From: Pseudomonas mendocina
GTDB lineage: Bacteria > Pseudomonadota > Gammaproteobacteria > Pseudomonadales > Pseudomonadaceae
DNA: 64,000 nt
Direction of reading: 5' to 3'
NCBI RefSeq assembly: GCF_900636545.1
Contig: NZ_LR134290.1
Coordinates: 1,302,001-1,366,000 of the forward strand
Part shown: positions 16,114-25,012 of the stretch, one piece after another
Position numbering within the stretch: position 1 is the first letter of the stretch
Layout: every line of letters begins with the position of its first letter
Notes under the pieces: model-generated
The model's database searches: none
Told to the model about the DNA's origin: nothing
Seen by the model: the letters and a program-made list of their open reading frames with translations, nothing else
Program-made: the position numbers and the translations under genes

Positions 16114-18312
16114 TCAGCCAGCCAACCCCGCCGCCCTGGCGCGCGCGGCGTGCAGCTTCTTGTAGCTGTCGATCAGGCGCAGGTGCTTGTCCAGACCTTC
16201 CAGTTTCATACTGGTCGGCGTCAGGCCATGGAAGCGCACGCTGCCGTCTACCGAGCCGATCACCGCGTCCATGCGCTCGCTGCCGAACATGCGCCGCAGG
16301 TTGTGCTCGAAGTTGGCCAGCTCCAGCTCGTCGTCCAGCTGGATCTCCAGCACGGCATTCACTGCCTGGTAGAACAGGCCACGCTCGACCGTGTTGTCGT
16401 TGTACTGCAGGAAGGCCTCGACCAGTTCCTTGGCGTCGTCGTATTTCTTCAGCGCCAGGTTGATCAACAGCTTCAGCTCGAGAATGGTCAGCTGGCCCCA
16501 CACCGTGTTGTCGTCGAATTCGACGCCGATCAGCGTGGTGATATCGGTGTAGTCGTCGACCTCGGCGTTGTTGAGGTTGCGCAGCAGCGATTTGAGCTCG
16601 CGGTCGCTCAGGGCATGTAGGTTGAGGATGTCCTTGCGGAACAGCAGGGCCTTGTTGGTGTTGTCCCAGACCAGATCCTCGACCGGGTAGATCTCCGAGT
16701 AGCCCGGCACCAGGATACGGCAGGCATTGACGCCAAGGTCGTCGTAGGTGGCGACGTAGACCTCCTTGCCCATGTCTTCGAGGATGCCGAACAGGGTCGC
16801 GGCTTCCTGTTCATTGGAGTCTGCACCCTCGCCGGAGAAGTCCCACTCGACGAATTCGAAGTCCGGCGTGGCGCCGAAGAAGCGCCACGACACCACGCCG
16901 CTGGAGTCGATGAAGTGCTCGACGAAGTTGTTCGGCTCGGTCAGCGCCAGGCTGTCGAAGGTCGGCTGCGGCAGGTCGTTGAGGCCTTCGAAGCTGCGGC
17001 CCTGCAGCAGTTCGGTGAGGCTCCGCTCCAGCGCCACTTCCAGGCTCGGGTGCGCGCCGAAGGAGGCGAACACGCCGCCGGTGCGCGGATTCATCAGCGT
17101 TACGCACATCACCGGGAATTCGCCGCCAAGCGAGGCGTCCTTGATCAGCACCGGAAAGCCTTGCTCCTCCAGGCCCTGGATGCCGGCGACGATGCCCGGG
17201 TACTTGGCCAGCACGTCCTGCGGCACGTCCGGCAGGCACAGCTCGCCTTCGAGAATTTCGCGTTTCACCGCCCGCTCGAAGATTTCCGACAGGCACTGCA
17301 CCTGGGCTTCAGCCAGGGTGTTGCCGGCGCTCATGCCGTTGGACAGGTACAGGTTCTCGATCAGGTTGGACGGAAAGTACACCGTCTCGCCGTCGCTCTG
17401 GCGCACGAACGGCAGCGAGCAGATGCCGCGCAGGGTGTTGCCCGAGTTGGTGTCGTACAGGTGCGAGCCGCGCAGCTCGCCGTCCGGGTTGTAGATGGCC
17501 AGGCAGTGCTCGTCGAGGATTTCCTCGGGCAGCGCGTCCTTCGGGCCCGGCTTGAACCAGCGCTCGTTAGGGTAATGCACGAACTCGGCAGCGGCGATGT
17601 CCTCGCCCCAGAACTGGTCGTTGTAGAAGAAGTTGCAGTTCAGCCGCTCGATGAACTCGCCCAGCGCCGAGGCCAGGGCGCTTTCCTTGGTCGCACCCTT
17701 GCCGTTGGTGAAGCACAGGTTCGACTGCGCATCGCGGATATGCAGCGACCAGACATTGGGCACGATATTGCGCCAGGAGGCGATCTCGATCTTCATCCCC
17801 AGATCCGCGAGGATGCCCGACATGTTGGCGATGGTCTGCTCCAGCGGCAGATCCTTGCCCGGGATGTAGGTGGTGGTGTCACTCACCGGCATCAGCAACG
17901 CTTGGGCGTCGGCGTCGAGGTTGTCCACCTCCTCGATGATGAACTCGGGGCCCTGCTGCACCACCTTCTTCACGGTGCAGCGGTCGATGGAACGCAGAAT
18001 CCCCAGGCGATCCTTCTCGGAGATATCGGCGGGCAGCTCGACCTGAATCTTGAAGATCTGCGCGTAGCGGTTCTCCGGGTCGACGATGTTGTTCTGCGAC
18101 AGGCGGATGTTCTCGGTGGGAATGTCCCGCGTCTGGCAGTACAGCTTGACGAAGTACGCCGCGCACAGCGCCGAGGAGGCCAGGAAATAGTCGAACGGCC
18201 CTGGCGCCGATCCATCGCCCTTGTAACGAATCGGCTGATCAGCGATCACCGTGAAGTCATCGAACTTGGCTTCGAGGCGAAGGTTGTCGAGAAAGTTGAC
18301 CTTGATTTCCAT
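16114..18312 (-). CDS. OsmC-YcaO fusion protein
   Basis: 732 residues. The first 150 residues or so form an OsmC-like domain (APGPFDYFLASSALCAAYFV carries the conserved Cys region). The middle, about 180-560, is a YcaO domain (KESALASALGEFIERLNC is the ATP-binding region with its glutamates). The C-terminal 150 residues are helical (TPR-like). YcaO enzymes phosphorylate amide backbones or help thiolate them; the E. coli protein assists beta-methylthiolation of ribosomal protein S12. The N-terminal OsmC domain may supply a redox thiol. It forms a two-gene unit with the MocA-like gene. Confidence 0.88.
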   Translation of the reverse strand: MEIKVNFLDNLRLEAKFDDFTVIADQPIRYKGDGSAPGPFDYFLASSALCAAYFVKLYCQTRDIPTENIRLSQNNIVDPENRYAQIFKIQVELPADISEKDRLGILRSIDRCTVKKVVQQGPEFIIEEVDNLDADAQALLMPVSDTTTYIPGKDLPLEQTIANMSGILADLGMKIEIASWRNIVPNVWSLHIRDAQSNLCFTNGKGATKESALASALGEFIERLNCNFFYNDQFWGEDIAAAEFVHYPNERWFKPGPKDALPEEILDEHCLAIYNPDGELRGSHLYDTNSGNTLRGICSLPFVRQSDGETVYFPSNLIENLYLSNGMSAGNTLAEAQVQCLSEIFERAVKREILEGELCLPDVPQDVLAKYPGIVAGIQGLEEQGFPVLIKDASLGGEFPVMCVTLMNPRTGGVFASFGAHPSLEVALERSLTELLQGRSFEGLNDLPQPTFDSLALTEPNNFVEHFIDSSGVVSWRFFGATPDFEFVEWDFSGEGADSNEQEAATLFGILEDMGKEVYVATYDDLGVNACRILVPGYSEIYPVEDLVWDNTNKALLFRKDILNLHALSDRELKSLLRNLNNAEVDDYTDITTLIGVEFDDNTVWGQLTILELKLLINLALKKYDDAKELVEAFLQYNDNTVERGLFYQAVNAVLEIQLDDELELANFEHNLRRMFGSERMDAVIGSVDGSVRFHGLTPTSMKLEGLDKHLRLIDSYKKLHAARARAAGLAG

Positions 18313-18440
18313 GGGGCAATACCAGCGAGCGAAACAAAATGGCCGCCATTATCCGGGTTTTCGGCGGCCTGTCTTGCTCGGTGGTTGCCGATGAAAGCGC
18401 CTCGGACCAGTGGCCTGTATGCGCAGGCCCGAACAGCGGC

Positions 18441-19373
18441 TCAGCTTTCGGGTTCGGCGGGGTTAGTGGCGCCGATGGAGGTATAGCTCGGCCATTGCCG
18501 CAGCAGGGTTTCGACGAACTGTTCGGCTGCCGGTGACAGTGAAGAACCACGGCGGCGCACCAGACCCAGAGTACGGCTGATTACCGGGTCGACCAGCGGC
18601 CGGCTGACCAGAATCGGATGATCCTCGGCCGGCATCGCCAGGCTGGGGAGGGCGGCGATGCCCAGGCCGGCCTCGACCATGCCGAGTGAGGTCGACAGGT
18701 GCTGCACCTCGTAGAACCAGCTTGGGCGCCAGTCGAGATGGGCCAGGCCGTGATCGAGCAGCACGCGGTTGCCACTGAGACGGCCGACGCCAATCAGGCG
18801 GTAGTCGCTGAGCTCGCGCCAGGCCACTTCAGAGCGTTTGGCCAGGGGATGATCGCGCCGGCAGGCGAGCACGAAAGGCTCGTTGACCAGCGGCGTGAAG
18901 TCGATTTCCGCGCTCTGCCCGCTCTGCATGTTGATGCCGAAATCCGCTTCGCCACGTATCACCGCTTCCAGCCCTTCATGAGCACTGAGGTCGAGGATAC
19001 GGATGCGGATCTTCGGGTACTGAAGGTTGAAGGCGCGGATCACCGTTGGCAGGAAGTAGAAGGCGGCCGTCGGGATGCAGGCGAGGGTGACCTGGCCGGA
19101 CTGGCGCTCAGCCAGTTCGCGAATGCCGAGGATTGAGCGCTCGAAGTCGTCCAGCAGGCGCTGCGCCTTGGGCAGAAAATCCCGGCCCACGGCTGTCAGG
19201 CTGACACGGCGCGTGGTGCGGTCCAGGAGCTGGATACCGAGGCTTTCTTCCAGCTTCTGCATGCGCCGGGTCAATGCCGGCTGGGACAGGTGGATGGCGT
19301 TGGCTGCCTCGTGAAAGTTGCCGAATTCGGCAATTTTCACGAAAGCGCGGATGTCTTGCAGTTCGTAATTCAT
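18441..19373 (-). CDS. LysR-family regulator of the tricarboxylate uptake cluster
   Basis: 310 residues. N-terminal helix-turn-helix (NFHEAANAIHLSQPALTRRMQKLEESLG) and a C-terminal effector domain of normal length. It is divergent from the PrpF/GalD-like gene across a 212-base AT-rich gap, so it most likely controls that operon in response to the transported acid or a pathway intermediate. No clear partner lies on its own side; the OsmC-YcaO gene downstream is on the same strand but 128 bases away. Confidence 0.85.
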   Translation of the reverse strand: MNYELQDIRAFVKIAEFGNFHEAANAIHLSQPALTRRMQKLEESLGIQLLDRTTRRVSLTAVGRDFLPKAQRLLDDFERSILGIRELAERQSGQVTLACIPTAAFYFLPTVIRAFNLQYPKIRIRILDLSAHEGLEAVIRGEADFGINMQSGQSAEIDFTPLVNEPFVLACRRDHPLAKRSEVAWRELSDYRLIGVGRLSGNRVLLDHGLAHLDWRPSWFYEVQHLSTSLGMVEAGLGIAALPSLAMPAEDHPILVSRPLVDPVISRTLGLVRRRGSSLSPAAEQFVETLLRQWPSYTSIGATNPAEPES

Positions 19374-19469
19374 GCGCCTGGGTTATCAGTTGTGCGTATT
19401 TTTGTTTGAAAGTTACCAATGAACCCTAGTCTTTCGGCTCAGGACTGGCAAGCGAGAAAACTTCCGGAT

Positions 19470-19530
19470 GCATTAATGCGAAAAATGGAATAAATATCAA
19501 AATATATGCATTTTACAGAATAAATACGTG
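19470..19530. promoter_or_regulatory. AT-rich divergent control region with GCATTAATGC palindrome
   Basis: The gap between the LysR gene and the isomerase gene is much richer in A and T than its surroundings. It contains a perfect palindrome GCATTAATGC at 19470-19479 and AT-rich dyads around 19495-19530. It is the likely site for LysR binding and for both promoters; the exact operator cannot be fixed by eye. Confidence 0.4.
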
Positions 19531-19585
19531 CTCCTCATAATCAACGCAAAGCAACAATCACTAGTTTTATTGCGTTGGAGGCATC

Positions 19586-20662
19586 ATGCGGACGGTACCT
19601 TGTGTACTCATGCGAGGCGGTACTTCGAAAGGACCGGTCTTTCTGGCCAATCACCTGCCCACTGACCCGCAGCAGCGCGACGAGGTATTGCTCAGTCTGA
19701 TGGGGTCGGGCCACGAGCTGGAAATCGACGGCATCGGTGGTGGCAGCCCGCAGACCAGCAAGGTGGCGATCGTCAGTCGCTCGCCGCATCCGGACGCCGA
19801 TGTCGACTACCTGTTCGTGCAGGTCATGGTTACCCAGCGCCGCGTCGATACCGCGCCCAACTGCGGCAACATGCTCTGCGCCATCGGTCCTTTCGCCATC
19901 GAGCACGGCCTGGTCAATGCCGGCTCGCCGATGACGCGGGTGCGCATTCGCAACCTCAACACCAACACCTTCGTCGATTCCGACGTGATGACCCCTAACG
20001 GCCGCGTTCGCTATGACGGCGACACCGCCATCGACGGCGTGCCCGGTACTGCCGCGCCCATCAAGCTGACCTTCCTCAATGCCGCTGGTGCCAAGACCGG
20101 TCGCCTGCTGCCTACCGGCCGCGTGCGTGACGAGTTCGACGGTGTCGCGACGACCTGCATCGACATGGCCATGCCGATGGTGCTGATGCATGCCGAGGCG
20201 CTGGGCAAGACCGGCTACGAGTCGCCCGCCGAGCTGGATGCCGACAGCGCGTTTCTCCAGCGCCTGGAACGCATTCGCCTGCAGGCCGGCCTGGCCATGG
20301 GGCTTGGCGATGTGTCGCAGATGGTCATTCCCAAACCGGTGCTGCTGGCACCTGCACGCCACGGCGGCACGCTGAGCGTGCGCTATTTCATGCCGCACAA
20401 CTGCCACCGCTCGGTCGCTGCCACCGGGGCCATCGGCCTGGCCACGGCCTGTGCGCTGCCCGGCAGCGTCGCCCAGGATGTCGCGCCCATCGAAGGCGAG
20501 GCGCTGGTACGCCTGGAGCATCCGGGCGGCCAGATCGAGGTTTCCCTGCAGCCTGCCGCAGACGGTAACCCCGAGAACCTGCGTGCCTCGCTGGTGCGCA
20601 CGGCCCGTCGCCTGTTCTCCGGCGAGGTGTACATCCCCACCCTGAGGCGCACGGGCAGCTGA
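19586..20662 (+). CDS. PrpF/4-oxalomesaconate tautomerase-like isomerase
   Basis: 358 residues, start ATG at 19586 with GGAGG about five bases upstream. PrpF-fold landmarks: RGGTSKGPVF at the N-terminus, DGIGGGSPQTSK, and PNCGNMLCAIG with the conserved cysteine. Members move double bonds in unsaturated tri- or dicarboxylates: GalD tautomerises 4-oxalomesaconate in gallate breakdown, PrpF isomerises aconitate-type acids. No gallate genes are present here. The companions (OprD porin, TctCBA, D-2-hydroxyacid dehydrogenase) point to catabolism of an imported C6-like polycarboxylate. Confidence 0.85.
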   Translation: MRTVPCVLMRGGTSKGPVFLANHLPTDPQQRDEVLLSLMGSGHELEIDGIGGGSPQTSKVAIVSRSPHPDADVDYLFVQVMVTQRRVDTAPNCGNMLCAIGPFAIEHGLVNAGSPMTRVRIRNLNTNTFVDSDVMTPNGRVRYDGDTAIDGVPGTAAPIKLTFLNAAGAKTGRLLPTGRVRDEFDGVATTCIDMAMPMVLMHAEALGKTGYESPAELDADSAFLQRLERIRLQAGLAMGLGDVSQMVIPKPVLLAPARHGGTLSVRYFMPHNCHRSVAATGAIGLATACALPGSVAQDVAPIEGEALVRLEHPGGQIEVSLQPAADGNPENLRASLVRTARRLFSGEVYIPTLRRTGS

Positions 20663-20701
20663 CTTCGTTTCACCACAACCACACCCCTAGGGCCAACCAC
20701 A

Positions 20702-21952
20702 ATGACAAGAACAAAATCCCTCAGTTGCTCCGTCGTCGGTCTGACGGTCATGGCATTGCCAGCAGTCGGTGCCAACGCTGCCGGTTTCATCGAGGACAGC
20801 AAGGCCAGCCTGGAGCTGCGCAATTTCTATCTCAACCGCGATTTTCGCGAGAATGCCGGGCAGAACAAACGCGAAGAATGGGCGCAGGGCTTCATTCTCA
20901 ACCTGGAGTCCGGCTACACCCAGGGCACCGTGGGTTTCGGCGTCGATGCCATCGGCATGCTCGGCATCAAGCTCGATTCCTCGCCTGATCGCAGTGGCAC
21001 CGACCTGCTGCCGCGCAACAGCCGCAACCGTGCCGAGGACGACTACAGCAAGCTGGGCGTGACCGGCAAGGTGCGTTTCGCCGAGAGCCAGCTGCGTGTG
21101 GGCACGCTGCTGCCGAAGATGCCCTACCTGCAATACAGCAACGCACGCTTGTTGCCTCAGGTGTTCGAGGGCTGGCAGGTGCAGAGCAAGGATCTCGAGC
21201 GCGCTACCTTCACCCTCGGCGAGATCGATCGCGTGGTGCAGCGCAACGTTTCCGGCTCCGACAAGCTGACGCTGAACAACAAGAACGGCCGTTTCGGTGG
21301 CAGCCCGGAGAGCGACGAGTTGCGTTTCGCAGGCGTGGATTACGCCATCAACCCGCAGTTGCTCGCCAGTTATCACTACGCCGAGTTGAGCGATGTCTAT
21401 CGCCAGCATTTCCTCGGCCTGCAGCACACCCTGGCGTTGGGGCCTGGCAAGCTGAAAAGCGATCTACGCTACTTCAGCAACAGCGAAGCCGGGCAGGAAC
21501 TGGCTGGCGACATCGACAACCGTGTCATCAACGGCATGTTCACCTACAGCGCCGCAGGTCACTCCCTGGGCCTGGCTTACCAGAAGATGCTCGGTGACGA
21601 TGGCTTCACCTACGTCAACGGGGCTACGCCTTACCTGACCAACTTCCTGCAGATCAACGATTTCGCCGGTCCCGACCAGCGTTCCTGGCAACTGCGTTAC
21701 GACTTCGACTTTGCCAGCGTCGGAGTGCCGGGGCTGACCTTCATGACTCGCTATGTGCGCGGCGACCAGGTCGACCTGGCGGTAGGCGAGGGGCGTGAGT
21801 GGGAACGCGATACCGATATCGCCTACGCCTTCGGCGATGGCCCGCTGAAGAATCTGAAAGTGACCTGGCGAAACGCGACCTACCGGTCGAGCTTCGTCCG
21901 CGACCTGGACGAGAATCGCCTGATCCTGAGTTACATCGTGCCGCTCTGGTAA
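20702..21952 (+). CDS. OprD-family outer-membrane porin
   Basis: 416 residues with signal peptide ending near VGANA. The mature N-terminus (GFIEDSKASLELRNFYLNRDF) and EEWAQGFILNLESGYTQGTVGFGVDAIG are diagnostic for OprD/OpdK-type porins, and the C-terminus is strand-like (LSYIVPLW). These are 18-strand channels for carboxylates in Pseudomonas. It lies 39 bases after the isomerase gene and just before tctC, so it should admit the same carboxylate through the outer membrane. Confidence 0.92.
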   Translation: MTRTKSLSCSVVGLTVMALPAVGANAAGFIEDSKASLELRNFYLNRDFRENAGQNKREEWAQGFILNLESGYTQGTVGFGVDAIGMLGIKLDSSPDRSGTDLLPRNSRNRAEDDYSKLGVTGKVRFAESQLRVGTLLPKMPYLQYSNARLLPQVFEGWQVQSKDLERATFTLGEIDRVVQRNVSGSDKLTLNNKNGRFGGSPESDELRFAGVDYAINPQLLASYHYAELSDVYRQHFLGLQHTLALGPGKLKSDLRYFSNSEAGQELAGDIDNRVINGMFTYSAAGHSLGLAYQKMLGDDGFTYVNGATPYLTNFLQINDFAGPDQRSWQLRYDFDFASVGVPGLTFMTRYVRGDQVDLAVGEGREWERDTDIAYAFGDGPLKNLKVTWRNATYRSSFVRDLDENRLILSYIVPLW

Positions 21953-21993
21953 TGCACCGGCCGTACATACAAGACCAATAAGAGGAACCCATC

Positions 21994-22974
21994 ATGATCA
22001 CCTGCTCTATCCGCCGCATTCTGCCGTTGTCCCTCGCCGTATTGCTTGCCAGTGGTTCGGTACTGGCTGGCGAACCGTCCCGTCCGGAGTGCATCGCCCC
22101 AAGCAAACCAGGCGGCGGTTTCGACCTGACTTGCAAGCTGGCCCAGGCCGGTTTCAAGGACGAGGGTCTGCTCAAGTCACCGATGCGCGTCACCTACATG
22201 CCCGGTGGCATCGGCGCCGTGGCGTACAACTCCATCGCGGCCAACCGTCGTGCCGAACCCGGCACCCTGGTGGCCTTCTCCGGCGCATCGCTGCTCAACC
22301 TGGCCCTGGGTAAATACGGTCGCTTCGACGAGACGGCGGTGAAATGGCTGGCCACCGTCGGCAACGACTACGGCACCCTGGCTGTACGTGACGATTCCCC
22401 CTACAAGAACCTCGACGACGTTGTTCAGGCGCTGAAGAAAGACCCGAAAAGCATCGTGGTCGGCGGTGGTGGCAGTGTCGGAGGGCAGGGCTGGGTGAAG
22501 ATCGCCCTGTTGGCCCGCGCCGCGGGTGTGGACCCGCGTGATCTGCGTTACGCAGCATTCGAGGGCGGTGCCGAGCACTACATGGCGCTGATGGGCGGCC
22601 ACGTCGATCTGGTCACCGGCAGCGCCAGCGAGATCCGCGCGCAGCAGGGCAACAAGATTCGCACCCTGGCAGTGTTCAGCGAGGAGCGACTCGGCGGTGA
22701 TCTGGCTTCTATCCCCACCGCACGCGAACAAGGCTACGAGATTCAGTGGCCGCTGATCCGCGGTTACTTCCTTGGTCCGGACGTGAAAGAGGAAGACGTG
22801 GCCTGGTGGCAGGAGCGTTTCGCCAAGCTCGCCGCCTCCAGCGACTTTCAGGCCTACCTGGCCGACCGCGATGTACTGCCTTACTACGTGACCGGACCGG
22901 AGCTGGATGCGCTGGTCAAGAGCCAGGTTGCGGAATACCGCAAGCTGGGCCGCGAGTTCGGCCTGGTCGAGTAA
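21994..22974 (+). CDS. tctC: Tripartite tricarboxylate transporter substrate-binding protein
   Basis: 326 residues with a signal peptide (LPLSLAVLLASGSVLAG). The body fits the Bug/TctC family: PSKPGGGFDLTCKL near the N-terminus binds the carboxylate with backbone groups and water, and VVGGGGSVGGQGW and FEGGAEHYMALMGGHVDLV follow. A GAGGA ribosome site precedes the ATG. TctC captures citrate-like acids in the periplasm and delivers them to TctBA encoded directly downstream. Confidence 0.9.
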   Translation: MITCSIRRILPLSLAVLLASGSVLAGEPSRPECIAPSKPGGGFDLTCKLAQAGFKDEGLLKSPMRVTYMPGGIGAVAYNSIAANRRAEPGTLVAFSGASLLNLALGKYGRFDETAVKWLATVGNDYGTLAVRDDSPYKNLDDVVQALKKDPKSIVVGGGGSVGGQGWVKIALLARAAGVDPRDLRYAAFEGGAEHYMALMGGHVDLVTGSASEIRAQQGNKIRTLAVFSEERLGGDLASIPTAREQGYEIQWPLIRGYFLGPDVKEEDVAWWQERFAKLAASSDFQAYLADRDVLPYYVTGPELDALVKSQVAEYRKLGREFGLVE

Positions 22975-23026
22975 CGAAGTTCCCATGCGCCGTCTCTGAC
23001 GGCGCAGCGTTCTGGAGCGCATCCAC

Positions 23027-23479
23027 ATGCATGACCGTATCTTTGCGGGGGTGACCCTGCTGCTTTGCTGCATCCTGGGATATTTCGCCTGGGATTACAG
23101 CGCACCGTTTTCCTACGAGCCGGTCGGGCCCAAGGCCTTCCCGTTGTTGCTGTTACTGCTGATCGCCTTTGCCAGTCTGCAGCTGCTGCTCAAACCGGCT
23201 GGCGACGTGCAGAGCGAGGAGCCACCCCTGAACCGCGAAGTGATGGTCAAGGCGCTGGTGTTTCTCGGCCTGATGATCGGCTACGCCGTGCTCTTCGAAA
23301 CCGTCGGTTTCATACCCGCCAGCGTGCTCTTCGGCATCGGCATGGCGCGTCTGTATGGCGGCAGTTGGCTGCACAGCCTGATCAGCGGCGTGGTGTTGGC
23401 CATCGGCCTCTACCTGCTGTTCGACAGGGCGCTGGCCGTACCGCTGCCGCTTGGCATCCTTTCAACCCTGGAGAGCTGA
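23027..23479 (+). CDS. tctB: Tripartite tricarboxylate transporter small membrane subunit
   Basis: 150 residues with four predicted membrane segments (about 5-25, 37-57, 75-95 and a pair near 110-140). The loop FSYEPVGPKAFPLLLLLL matches the conserved YEPVGPxxFP-like region of TctB. Lies between tctC and tctA with short gaps, so it is part of one transporter. Confidence 0.88.
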   Translation: MHDRIFAGVTLLLCCILGYFAWDYSAPFSYEPVGPKAFPLLLLLLIAFASLQLLLKPAGDVQSEEPPLNREVMVKALVFLGLMIGYAVLFETVGFIPASVLFGIGMARLYGGSWLHSLISGVVLAIGLYLLFDRALAVPLPLGILSTLES

Positions 23480-23483
23480 ACCC

Positions 23484-24998
23484 ATGGATACTCTCGGTTA
23501 TCTCGGCCATGGCTTCGGCGTGGCGCTGAGCCCCTACAACCTCGTCACCGCCCTGTGCGGAACCCTGATCGGCACCGTCGTCGGCCTGCTGCCTGGGCTC
23601 GGCCCGATCAACGGCGTGGCCCTGCTGATTCCGGTCGCTTTCGCCCTGGGCCTGCCGCCGGAAACTGCACTGATCCTCCTTGCTGCGGTGTACCTGGGCT
23701 GCGAATACGGCGGCCGTATTTCCTCGATCCTGCTGAACATTCCGGGTGAAGCATCCGCAGTCATGACTACCCTCGACGGCTACCCGCTCGCCCGCCAGGG
23801 CCAGGCCGGTGTCGCACTGTCCCTGTCGGCCTGGAGCTCGTTCATCGGCGGCCTGATCGCCACGGCCGGCGTCGTACTGTTCGCACCGTTGCTGGCCAGG
23901 TGGGCGGTGGCGTTCGGCCCCGCCGAATATTTTGTGCTGATGGTCTTCGCCATCACCTGCCTGGCCGGAATGGCCGGCAACAAACCGCTGAAAACCGCCG
24001 TCGCCGCGCTGATCGGCCTGCTGCTTTCCTGCGTGGGTATCGACGCCAACAGCGGCGTATATCGCTTCACCTTCGGCAGCCTGGGGCTGGCCGATGGCAT
24101 TCAGTTCGTGGTGCTGGTGCTGGGGCTGTTCTCGGTCAGCGAGCTGCTGGTACTGCTGGAGCGCACCCATCACGGCCAGAAAGCGATCAAGGCCAGCGGG
24201 CGCATGCTGTTCAACATGAAGGAAGGCGGCTTCGTGCTCGCTACCAACCTGCGCAGCGGCGTGGTCGGTTTCGTTCTCGGCGTGCTGCCGGGCGCTGGGG
24301 CGACACTGGCCAGCGCGGTTTCCTACATGAGCGAAAAACGCCTGGCAGTGAAGGACAACAAGTTCGGTAATGGCGACCTGCGCGGCCTGGCCGCACCGGA
24401 AACCGCCAACAGCGCGGCTGCCTGTGGCTCCATGGTGCCGATGCTGACCCTCGGTGTGCCGGGGTCGGGCACCACTGCGGTGATGCTCGGTGCCCTGACG
24501 CTGTACAACATCACGCCGGGGCCGCTGCTGTTCCAGAACCAGCCGGACATCGTCTGGGGCCTGATTGCCTCGTTGTTCGTCGCCAATATCATGCTGATCA
24601 TCATGAACGTGCCGATGATCAAGATCTTCACCAAGGTACTTGCCGTGCCTTACTGGGCACTGGTGCCGGCGGTAGCGATCATCACGGCGATTGGCGTGTA
24701 CGCGGTACACGCGACTACCTTCGACCTGTACCTGATGATCGCCATCGGTCTCTTCGGCTACGTCCTGCGCAAGCTGGACTTCCCGCTGTCGGCGATCCTG
24801 CTCGGCTTCATCCTCGGCGGCATGATGGAGCAGAACCTGCGTCGAGCACTGTCCCTGTCCAGCGGTGATCTGGGTATTCTGTACGCCAGCCCGATCACCT
24901 GGGTGGTCTGGGGCCTGGTGGCGGTGATGATCGTGCTGCCATTCTGGCGCGCCTGGCGTGCCCGTCGTCAGCAGGGCCGCGCCGCCAGCGTGGCCTGA
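23484..24998 (+). CDS. tctA: Tripartite tricarboxylate transporter large membrane subunit
   Basis: 504 residues from the ATG at 23484 (MDTLGYLGHGFG), with GGAGAG about eight bases upstream; the frame is open to 23451, but that lies inside tctB. Eleven to twelve membrane segments. Family signatures VGLLPGLGPINGVALLIP and CEYGGRISSILLNIPGEASAV in the first half are repeated in degenerate form in the second half (GVLPGAGATLAS, PMLTLGVPGSGTTAVMLGAL). It is the proton- or sodium-driven permease of the TctCBA system. Confidence 0.92.
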   Translation: MDTLGYLGHGFGVALSPYNLVTALCGTLIGTVVGLLPGLGPINGVALLIPVAFALGLPPETALILLAAVYLGCEYGGRISSILLNIPGEASAVMTTLDGYPLARQGQAGVALSLSAWSSFIGGLIATAGVVLFAPLLARWAVAFGPAEYFVLMVFAITCLAGMAGNKPLKTAVAALIGLLLSCVGIDANSGVYRFTFGSLGLADGIQFVVLVLGLFSVSELLVLLERTHHGQKAIKASGRMLFNMKEGGFVLATNLRSGVVGFVLGVLPGAGATLASAVSYMSEKRLAVKDNKFGNGDLRGLAAPETANSAAACGSMVPMLTLGVPGSGTTAVMLGALTLYNITPGPLLFQNQPDIVWGLIASLFVANIMLIIMNVPMIKIFTKVLAVPYWALVPAVAIITAIGVYAVHATTFDLYLMIAIGLFGYVLRKLDFPLSAILLGFILGGMMEQNLRRALSLSSGDLGILYASPITWVVWGLVAVMIVLPFWRAWRARRQQGRAASVA

Positions 24999-25012
24999 TT
25001 CGGAGGCTTGGC

